DNA from: Flaveria trinervia
Taxonomy: Eukaryota > Streptophyta > Magnoliopsida > Asterales > Asteraceae
Assembly (NCBI GenBank): GCA_025506515.1
Contig: CM046458.1
Location: 41,458,231 to 41,522,230 of the forward strand
Length of the DNA: 64,000 bases
Reading direction: 5' to 3'
Position 1 is the stretch's first letter. Every line of letters begins with the position of its first letter. Positions 55,937-64,000 of this stretch are shown in pieces. The notes under the pieces are model-generated. The model ran no database searches, was not told the origin of the DNA, and was given only the letters and a program-made list of their open reading frames with translations. The position numbers and the translations under genes are program-made.

Positions 55937-57549
55937 TTAAGCTACATTTGCCTCTCTAATAGAGATAAATACAACTATGCAAGATTCAGAACATAGCTTG
56001 CCTTTAGCCTCAGAGGATACCTGGGTTACCTGTGATGAAGATGCATTGAAGCATGAACTATCAGTAGATTCCAGGGCCATGAGAGTTAGATTCCCAAAAG
56101 GATGTTCACCACCATGTTGACCATCACCAGCAAATAATTGCTCATTACCAGAGAGATCATCTGGTAAACTGCTCCAGTCAACGATACCAGGGGTGAAGAA
56201 GCTATGATGAGGTTGTGATTGAGATGATTGAGATGGTAGAGGCTCAGGTAGGGCTTGAGGTTGTTGTGCAATAGGAACTTGAACCGGATTTGGGTGTGGC
56301 ATGTAATAGCAGGGATATGGGTATGACATTGGACCCTGAGGGACAAAATATGCAGGAGATATAGGTTGTGAATGATGACCAGAACTAGCAAGATGATGCC
56401 TTCTATTTTGTGGACTATTGCTTGGAAAAGTCACAAAGGGTGCAGAGGAGTTAGATCCAGACGATCTACACTCTCTTGCAAAGTGTCCAAGCCTGTGGCA
56501 TTTGTGACACCTCAACTTACTCTTGTCAAAACCAACTTTGGTTTTGCCAGAGAGTCCTGGAAATTTCCTACCAGTTCTCTTGTAGAACTTTTGAGATCTG
56601 ATATTAATCAAGGCCATTTGGCTTAGAATATCCATCTCTTCTAAGTCATCATCAGCAATACCCTTTAAATCATCCATAATGAAACACAAATTGTCACTAT
56701 TACAGCCTGACTGACTGTCAACACTAAAAATGCATGATCTGAATTGTTTGAGGAGAAATCTATATGCTCATCATAGTTGCTTTCTGATGCAGCATATTCT
56801 GACTCATGACCAACCATGGCAGTGTTCCCTGGTACAAAGTCATCAGTGAGCTTTCCTGATGATGCCAGTTTCCTTTTTTGCTCTATCTCTATTTCAAATG
56901 TAAGCAGTTTCCCATGGAGTTAGGTGAGAGATAGATTATCCAGATTTGCATTGGAGCGTAGGACAATGGTATATGTGTCCCATCTCTCAGGCAGTGATCT
57001 GAGGAATCTGTTGTTCATCTGACTATTAGTGTATTCATGTTTGACCATTTTCAGCTCAGAGATCAAACAGGAAAAACGCTCAAACTGTTGAGTCAGTGAC
57101 TCACCCTTCCTATGAGAGAATGTCTCATATTGTTGGGCAAGGATTTCTCTGTTGTTTGCTAAGACCTCATCTGTTCCACCAAATTGTTCCTCCAATGCAT
57201 TCCAGAGGTCATGAGCAGTTTCATGATGCATAAGCTCAGAATAGATTTCATTCGGCAGTGCCATGGCCAGAATTCCATGCGCTTTAGCATCAATCTCAAA
57301 CAATTTTCGATCCTCATCTGAGTATTGTTCCTTCTTCTTCGGAACCATTTGGTTGGTTTTCGGATTGTTCACCATAGGGTTGTGTGGACCATGTACCACA
57401 GATGTCCAACAACCTGAACTGTTAACAGACAGGTGATGAAGCATTCTTCGTTGCCATATGTTATACTCAGTCCTAACTAGAATCAGAGGCTTGGTTGAGG
57501 AACCGGTATTGTGAGGGTCATTAGAAGGAGTAGTCATTCTCAGATTCAA
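55937..57549 (-). pseudogene. element 3 Gag
   Basis: The N-terminal frame 57549-56920 (209 residues) has IWQRRMLHHLSVNSSGC, ALPNEIYSELMHHETAHDLW and YETFSHRKGESLTQQFERFS, diagnostic of UBN2-type Copia Gag. A second frame (56689-55937) continues with the knuckle CHKCHRLGHFAREC (plus 56468-56509) and a proline/glutamine-rich region (YFVPQGPMSYPYPCYYMPHP). A stop and frameshift near 56700-56920 separate them. Confidence 0.85.
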
Positions 57550-57753
57550 CCAAATTCAATTAAGTTTTAACTGATTTAGTGAAAAACACAACAAACTCAA
57601 TATGAACCAAGAGAAAACTCAAAGCAGATAAATGAAAGCAGCAGAAATTCAATGATCTATAACCAATTCGTGCAAATATGCTAATTCAATCAAACTTAGA
57701 TATCGAATAGCAGTTTCAATGATCAATTGTTAGATCGATCAATGATTAACCAT

Positions 57754-57766
57754 GCTTTGATACCAT
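57754..57766 (-). other. element 3 primer-binding site
   Basis: Minus AATGGTATCAAAGC next to the LTR end GATCCTAACA; a one-base variant of the tRNA-Met PBS (AAAGC for AGAGC). Confidence 0.75.
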
Positions 57767-57767
57767 T

Positions 57768-58506
57768 TGTTAGGATCAGTGATCTGAGTTTGATTAATTA
57801 GAGAGTATTGCAGCGGAATTCGAACAATGAATTAACCAATTCACAAGAACACAATTGATAATCAATGTAATAGTAAATGGTTATAGAAAAAGAGAATTCT
57901 GCAAAAGAGACATTTCATTCATATGCTTTCGTGGTGGCTCAATGTCACACATTACAACTAGATCAACATCCCTTATATAGGAGATGTGACGTTTGCTGAT
58001 GTCACTTGATAGTGACATCTAATAGAATTATTCAAACTACTGAAACCATGCAAACTACTGAGAATGTTCTCAACTACTGATTACATCTCAGAGAATGCTA
58101 AGTACAAGAAACATAAAACTACTGAAACTAGACTACTGAAACTATAACTACTGAAAAGTAAATTACAAGTACTGAAAGGAAACCATCACAACTACTGAGG
58201 TTGATAACTTCAGCTGTTGTGACAACTACTGATCACTTTGGTCTTCAGTCTTTGTCTTCAGTCTTTGTTCTTCAGACTTTGTTCTTCAGACTTTTACTTT
58301 CAGACTTTGTCGTCAGCTGATAGCTTCAGACTTTGTCTTCAGTTCTTTACTTTCAGACTTTGTCTTCAGTAGTAGTCTTCAGTTCTTGTCTTCAGACCTT
58401 GTAATCAGCTGATGTCTTCAGCTGTTGTGATCTTCTTCAGCAGTTGTAATGTCTGTGGGACTTAGAGGTTTTTCTAATCAGGCTCATTGGTTCTTTTGGT
58501 CCAACA
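57768..58506 (-). repeat. element 3 5' LTR, 739 bp
   Basis: Minus: TGTTGGACCAAAAGAACC to TGATCCTAACA, with a long array of CTGAAGACAAAGTCTGAAG words (plus 58210-58430, reverse complement). A TATA-like CCTATATAAGGGATG on the minus strand (plus about 57970-57984) follows the array. Confidence 0.85.
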
Positions 58507-58529
58507 ACAACTCATATCAAAACTGGAAC

Positions 58530-59800
58530 CATGAACAAATCCCCAATAATCACTCTTGATGACTTGACACCTGGTGCCAAAGAATGGAAGGTTTCATCAG
58601 GTCTCTAGATTCAAGAACGTGGGAATTTATTGAGAATGGACCATACATACCAATCACCTCTTCTGCTACTGGTGGTGGTATGATACCCAAAGCTATGGCT
58701 GACTACTCTGATGAAGATAGGAAGAGAGTATAGATGGACCAGAAAGCCATGATAGCTCTTCAGACAGCTCTTCCTAACTCTGTGTACAGAGGTTTCAAGA
58801 AATGGAAAACAGCTAAGCAGTTATGGGAAGCATTGAAACTGATGTATGAGGGTTCCTCTAAAGCAAAGGAGAACAAGAAGGATCTCCTGAAGCAGTAGTT
58901 TGAAAACTTCAACTTCAAAGTAGGTGAAACATGACTCAACAATACTTCAGGTATGTTACGATTGTGGATACCCTAGTGGATGGAGGAGTTGCTCTTAAGA
59001 ACAGAGATATTGTAAGGAAGTTCATGTCCCCACTTCCTAGGCAATGGATACACTACTGTGTGGTTATCAAGAAGACTAAGAACCTGAAAACTCTCACCCT
59101 GACAAAGTTATATGGGATTCTCATTGGCTACCAGATGGAGATGAACATGCAAGGTTCATTTAGCAACTCCAACAATCAAATTGGTTCAACCCTTCATGTG
59201 GTTGAAAGGTATAGCATAGAACCCTAACATCATCTCATATGCTACCCTGACAACTCACCAAAGGGTCCTTTCATCACCTTCCCTGAGACACCAAGGGAGA
59301 ACTACACTTAAGGAAGCCCATTCCAAGAGACAAGTTTTTCTCAAGCCTTTGTGTCTTCTGATGAAAGTTATGGCAGCTTTCTTTTCACCCTTGAAGACCT
59401 GGACTGTATCCATCCAGATGAGCTGGAGTACATGGAGATAGTCTAGCAGATAGCTCTTCTCACTCACAGAGCCAAGAAGTTCTACAAGCAGACTTGAAGG
59501 AAGTTCCCCAGCAATGCAACTAGTGGAAAGTTTGGGCTGGACAAAAGCAAAGTCAAGTGTTACAACTGTAACTTGATGGGCCACTTTGCCAAAGAGTGTA
59601 AGGCACCAAGAACAAATGGTGGCCAAGCACAGTCCAGACCAAACTACACTGACAAAGCCACCCAGAATGAGAAGCCAAAGCAGCAAGCTGCTGTTGCTAT
59701 TGAAGAAGGAGGCTTTGACTAGAGCTTTCAGGTGGAAGATGCTTCTCCAAACCAAGCACTGATGGCAGATCATGATAAAGCCAAGGAATTGTAACATCTC
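58530..59800 (+). pseudogene. element 4 Gag
   Basis: Blocks in several frames: EGFIRSLDSRTWEFIENGPY, QKAMIALQTALPNSVYRGFK, TAKQLWEALKLMYEGSSKAK (UBN2 type), with TAG stops near 58733 and 58896. The knuckle CYNCNLMGHFAKEC is at 59558-59599. Homologous throughout to 20731-21960. Confidence 0.8.
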
Positions 59801-59854
59801 TGTACCCCTAAATACATTGCTAAAGTTAACAGATACAGGTCCTACAACTTAGAA

Positions 59855-60763
59855 ATGAGATCTGATCCTGAGTCCTTAAACATTTTAAAAGCTGATTTTA
59901 GAAAGTCTAAAAATGATTATAAATTGAAGATAGAGGACTTAGAGAAAACCATTTCAGTTCTAAAACATGAGCATACAAACTTTAGGACTCAGATCAAGGA
60001 TCTCATAACTAAGCTGACTGAGTGCCATGCTGAGCTTGTGATCAGCAAATCCAGGACAAAAAAGTGTGTTCTTGAAGAAAAGACCTTCGAGAACATGATA
60101 TCCTCATCCCTGCACAACAAAGTGTGTTATCAAAACAAGCAGGGACTAGGATCAAATAAGATAACTCCTCCACACACAATCTTTTCTGTAAGATCACCTA
60201 GGTGTGAAACTTGTGAAGATGAGCTTCCTCTCATAGATCCTTTGAGTGAAGAGGATGAAGAAGTGATAGTGAAGAATCTCTCTGAGAAGAGTGAAGAGGA
60301 GGATTCTAAGAAGGGCCACTATCCTTCTGAGGAGAAGAAGACTGTGATGACCAAGTCAATGTGAAAGAACTTGATGAGAAAGAGCAAAAGAAAAGCTAGG
60401 AAGGCTCAAGAGATCAAGGCTACTTTTGACTCTAATCAAAAACAAGTTTTTATCTCTGCAGGGTTTGAAGTAGTAAAGACTGAAGACATCAACCTAAACT
60501 CTTCTGCTAAGAGTTCTGGTTCATGTTCAAATCATCTCAATACCCGGAAGAAGGCTGATCTGTTGTGTACCATTGCTACACAGCCTGGACCATCCAACTC
60601 CAAGAACAATCCTCAGCCCAAAAGGAATGTCTCAGCATCTACAAAGATGAGGGTGGAGAAGGGATATGACCAAAGTTAGTCTTGTCCCCAGTGAAAGGCT
60701 CTTGGGAAGAAGAAAATGGAGTGTGTCATGTGTGAAAGTACTGCTCATCTTGCTAAGGATTGT
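59855..60763 (+). pseudogene. element 4 coiled-coil segment and second zinc knuckle
   Basis: The frame 59855-60364 begins MRSDPESLNILKADFRKS with a heptad coiled coil to about residue 75, then an acidic stretch (EEDEEVIVKNLSEKSEEEDS). A lysine-rich frame follows (60371-60679), then CVMCESTAHLAKDC at 60722-60763. Separated by stops. Confidence 0.65.
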
Positions 60764-61215
60764 CCATACAATCCTAAGGTACTCTTCACATGACCAAGAC
60801 AAGGACTTCCAAGAGTTCCAAGAAGATTCAAGCTTCGGAAGGAAAACTTGTTTCCTTTAGAAGCTCCAAAACTAAGAAGAAGGCAAGTGATAAATTGCCT
60901 TCGGAAGAAAAGTTGGTATCAGAAGGAAGGAATACTTCCGAAGCATTGAAGTCTGCTGCAGTGTCTGCAGAATTTTCTGAAGGTCCAGTCATCAAAACTT
61001 CCAAAGTCTTAAAAGCTTTTGAAGTATTGAAGGTCAATTCCAAGCTTCCAAAGGTGGTGTGGAAGTCTAAGAAAGACCAAGTGACTGAAAATTCTCCATC
61101 AACAACAACTCAAGATCCTCCAAGCACAACCATAGGATCTATTACTGTTGCATTACCTTCTGTTTCTTTTAGTGAGCCCAAGACAAGCAAGGCTTGGGTT
61201 TTCAAATGTAACTAA
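60764..61215 (+). pseudogene. element 4 Gag-protease linker
   Basis: The frame 60790-61215 is rich in S, K, E and V and ends SEPKTSKAWVFKCN, matching the linker end of element 1. TTCGGAAG/TTCCGAAG words occur at about 60833-60945. Confidence 0.6.
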
Positions 61216-61460
61216 TCATTTTCTTTATGTAGGGACAACTCAAGACAAACAAGAATGTCTGGATCATTGACAGTGGTTGTTTTAGGCACATGACAGGCAA
61301 TAGGTCACTACTCTAAAACTTTGAAAGGATTGATGGAGGACCAGTTGCTTTTGGAGGAGATGAAGGTGGTTACATTTCTAGAAGGGGCAAGGTCATAAAT
61401 GGTAAGCTCAACATTGAAAGGTAAACTTTGTCAAAGAGCTTGGGTACAATCTTTTGAGTG
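61216..61460 (+). pseudogene. element 4 protease
   Basis: NVWIIDSGCFRHMTGNRSLL gives the D-S-G triplet, then GGPVAFGGDEGGYIS. A TAA (about 61314) and a frameshift near 61420 interrupt it. Confidence 0.75.
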
Positions 61461-62455
61461 TATCCCAATTTTGTGATCAGAGTCATAACATGCTCTTTAC
61501 TGAGCATGAGTGCATTGTTCTCAAGCCCGGGATGGTCATTCCTCATGAGCATATTCTGCTTAGATCCCCCAGGAAAGGGAACATGTACAAGATGGACTTG
61601 CAAGAAACGTCTCCCTCCGGAGAAGTTTCATGCTTTCTGTCTAAAGCTAATAATGATGAGTCTTTCCTATGGCATAAAAGAATGTACCATGTAAACTTTA
61701 AGAACATGAATAAACTAATTAAGAATGATTTGGTAACTGGAATGCCAAAGAAAGAGTTTACAAGTGATGATCATTGTGTTGCATGCCTGAAAGGGAAGCA
61801 ACATAAGGTATCTCACAAGCCTAAGGAAAGAAAATCCATCACTACACCCCTACACTTGTTACATATGGATCTCTTTGGCCCCACCAGTGTAATGAGTCTA
61901 GGAAGGCCCTCTTACTGTTTAGTGATCATAGATAACTTTACAAGATTCACTTGGGTCTTCTTCCTTAGAAGTAAGGATGAGACTCCTGAGATTTTGAAGA
62001 ATTTCATCCTAAAGATTGAGAATCAATCTAATCACAAGGTCAAAATCATAAGATGTGATCAAGGAACTAAATTCATGAACCAAATCCTTAATACATTTTG
62101 TGATGAAAAGGGTATTAAAAGACAATATAGTGATCCTAGGACTCCTTAGAAAAATGGAGTTGCTAAGAGGAGAAACATGACACTTATTGAAGCTGCAAGA
62201 ACCATGCTGTTTGACATTAAGCTGCCCATCACCTTCTGGGCAGAGGCAGTCAACACTGCCTGCTATGTGCTAAATAGAATTTTAGTGGTTAAGACTCGTG
62301 GCAAGACTCCTTATGAACTCTGGCAGAAGAGGAAACCTTTCATTGGTTTTCTTAGGTCATTTGGATGTCCTTGCACTATCTTAAATACCAAAGATCAAAT
62401 TGTCAAATTTGCTAAGAAATCAGATAATGGACACTTTATTAGATACTCTTCCTAA
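61454..62455 (+). pseudogene. element 4 integrase, catalytic glutamate changed to lysine
   Basis: The frame 61454-62149 has the pre-integrase domain FLWHKRMYHVNFKNMNKLIK with CVACLKGKQHKVSHK, the first Asp in LHMDLFGPTSVMSLG and the second in RCDQGTKFMN. A TAG follows PRTP. The next frame has NGVAKRRNMTLIE, where the family and element 1 have NGVAERRN, so Glu is Lys (GAG to AAG). FWAEAVNTACYVLNRILVV follows to 62455. Confidence 0.85.
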
Positions 62456-63207
62456 GCTAAAGCTTATAGAGTATATAATCTCAGAACTAAAATTGTTGAG
62501 GAGTAAGCCAATGTGACTTTCAATGAACACACACCCTCTGTAGCTGGTTCTGGTCGTGATTGGCTGTTTGATCTTGATTTAGTTACCAACTGTTTTAACA
62601 AATCTTGCGAGTCTATTTTAGTATCTGCAGATATTGTATCAACAGGTGATCCTGATCCAAGATTTGAGCTAAGAAGACCTTCAAGTAGTACATCTTCAGC
62701 TCCAGTTGGAACTACTTTTGCAAATGAGGTTTCTATTAACACCATAATGACAAACTCAACTGATACATCTGGGATGCCTTCAAATTCCAGCTTAGAGGCT
62801 CCACAACCAGATGAAGATACCTTAAATGTAGAAGAAAACAATGGAGGTGGTGACAGTGATCAGGAAATTCTTGATGCTGATAACCACTTCATACATGACA
62901 ACATCAATGATGTCACACACTCATTGGATCAAGTTTCTCTTGATAAGTGTGCTGATGTAATGGGAGAAACATCTATGTCAGATCTAAATTTCTCTAATTT
63001 ATATCTCTCTCAACAACTTGTTATGATCCCTCAGCTAAGGATCCACAAGTCTCACCCTACCACAAACATCATTGGAGATGTTGTCATAAGGGGAAGAATA
63101 AGAGGACAAACCCATGAAGCAAATGTTTGTCTTCACTCTTGTTTTTATCCCAGATAGAGCCAAAGAAAGTTGATGAGGCTCTAAAGGATGCAAGTTAGGT
63201 TGAAGCT
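62456..63207 (+). pseudogene. element 4 integrase-RT linker
   Basis: The frame 62513-63157 is acidic and serine-rich (STSSAPVGTTFANEVSINT), of the variable linker type between Copia integrase and RT. TAG stops at both ends. No catalytic motif. Confidence 0.6.
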
Positions 63208-63745
63208 ATGCAACAGGAGCTGCTTCAATTCAAAAGGCAGAAAGTTTGGAACCTTTGTCCTCTTCTTCATGGGAAGACTACCATTGGAACCAAATGGGTG
63301 TTTAGAAACAAGAAGGATGATGGAGGCATCATCATCAAGAACAAAGCTAGACTAGTTGTTCAAGGATACACACAAGAAGAAGGAATTGACTACATCGATG
63401 TCTTTGCTCTTGTAGCAAGACCAGAAGCTGTTAGAATATTCTTGGCATTTACTGCATCCCAGAACTTCAGGTCTATCCACTTGATGTCAAATGTGCTTTT
63501 CTTTATGGAGTGGTTTATGAAGAGGTGTATGTCAAACAACCACCTGGTTTTGCAGATCCTAATCATCTTGATTATGTCTGCAAGCTTGACAAAGCTCTTT
63601 ATGGGCTGCATCAGGCACCCGGGAAGTGGTATGAGACTCTATCTTAGTATCTCTGCAAAAATGGATACAGGAGGGGTACTATAGATGGAACTCTTTTCAT
63701 CAAAGGATAGGAAAATGACTTGATGCTAGTTCAAGTATATGTAGA
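63165..63745 (+). pseudogene. element 4 RT N-terminal part, interrupted at YVDD
   Basis: QQELLQFKRQKVWNLCPL to TKWVFRNKKDDGGIIIKNKA and RLVVQGYTQEEGIDYIDVFA are in frame 63208-63480. A frameshift then leads to YVCKLDKALYGLHQAPGKWY and LVQVYVD. After the first Asp codon the LTR TGTTGGACC begins, so the second catalytic Asp is displaced. Confidence 0.85.
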
Positions 63746-64000
63746 TGTTGGACCAAAAGAACCAATGAGCCTGATCAGAGAAACCTCTAAGTCCCACAGG
63801 ACATCACAACAGCTGAAGAAGACCTGATCAGCTGTTCTACAAAGTCTGAAGAATACAACTGCTGAAGTATTTCTCAAGTACTGAAGACAAAGACTGAGAC
63901 AACAGCTGAAGATCTAAAGTCTGAAGACTTCAACAAGTACTGAAGACAAAGACTGAAGATCAACAGCTGAAAGACAAAGTCTAATGTTCAAGTACTGAAG
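63746..64000 (+). repeat. start of an LTR (element 3 family), continues past the window
   Basis: TGTTGGACCAAAAGAACC onward matches the element 3 LTR and is full of CTGAAGACAAAG-type words. Plus orientation. The target duplication cannot be tested because the far side is outside the window. Confidence 0.85.

Larger units (their letters stand above)
51625..58506 (-). mobile_element. element 3: Copia retrotransposon, minus strand, 3' end lost
   Basis: Minus strand: LTR (58506-57768), PBS, gag (57549-55937), linker with a second knuckle, protease, integrase, RT, then RNase H broken at 51625 after AEYIVAASCTSQVL. There is no 3' LTR in the right orientation. It is the best preserved pol of the window but has stops and a mutated RT catalytic motif. 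Confidence 0.85.
58507..63745 (+). mobile_element. element 4: Copia retrotransposon, plus strand, both ends lost
   Basis: Begins within the start of gag right after the LTR of element 3 and ends inside RT at the YVDD motif, where another LTR starts. Order: gag with knuckle, coiled coil, second knuckle, protease, integrase, linker, RT. It is closely related to element 1 in every domain (for example RSDPESLNILKADF against RSDIVSLNILKSDF). Confidence 0.85.

Overview
This is nuclear DNA from a flowering plant, most likely a eudicot. The only host gene I can recognise is a spliced gene for ribosomal protein eS6 on the minus strand (1690-3318). Its promoter has the telo-box and TGGGCY elements usual for plant ribosomal protein genes. 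Almost everything else is transposable-element DNA. The accessory proteins of the long Copia elements resemble ones I remember from Asteraceae annotations, so a composite-family plant is my best guess. That rests on memory, not on a search.

Layout. 1-6850: eS6, AT-rich spacers and a 759-bp hAT-type MITE with a perfect 8-bp target duplication (4313-5071). 6854-19466: an old Gypsy LTR pair (starting at 6854 and 9453) carrying later insertions: a solo Copia-type LTR (8273-9003), a rearranged chromodomain-type Gypsy element (10557-16079) and a solo Gypsy LTR with target duplication TATAT (17356-19466). 19774-31499: an 11.7-kb Sirevirus-like Copia element (element 1) with both LTRs, gag, protease, integrase, RT/RNase H and a long accessory ORF after pol. 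31500-38762: a minus-strand Gypsy fragment whose integrase end is split by an array of five LTRs and two full internal regions of a non-autonomous element (33069-38641). 38763-51237: a second Sirevirus-like element on the minus strand (element 2), truncated in gag, also with the accessory ORF. 51238-51624: an inverted LTR fragment. 51625-58506: a third Copia element, minus strand (element 3). 58507-63745: a fourth Copia element, plus strand (element 4), broken at its RT active-site motif by another LTR (63746 to the window end).

The most interesting theme is a set of short, CpG-containing, palindrome-like words (TTCCGAAG in one family, TCGTACGA/CATGCG-type in others). They form degenerate arrays in LTR promoter regions. 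The same words recur inside elements 1 and 2, between pol and the accessory ORF. In element 2 one such array is followed by a clean TATAAATAG box and preceded by five tandem hairpin repeats, one with a compensatory base-pair change. I infer, without proof, an internal promoter copied from or convergent with the LTR promoter and serving the accessory ORF. The non-autonomous family keeps the same arrays while having no coding capacity, which suggests they act in cis.

Nearly all element genes carry stops and frameshifts and look like decaying copies. eS6 exon 3 has three single-base length changes in short base runs; these are either consensus errors or real damage. No CRISPR array, rRNA gene or intact tRNA gene was seen.
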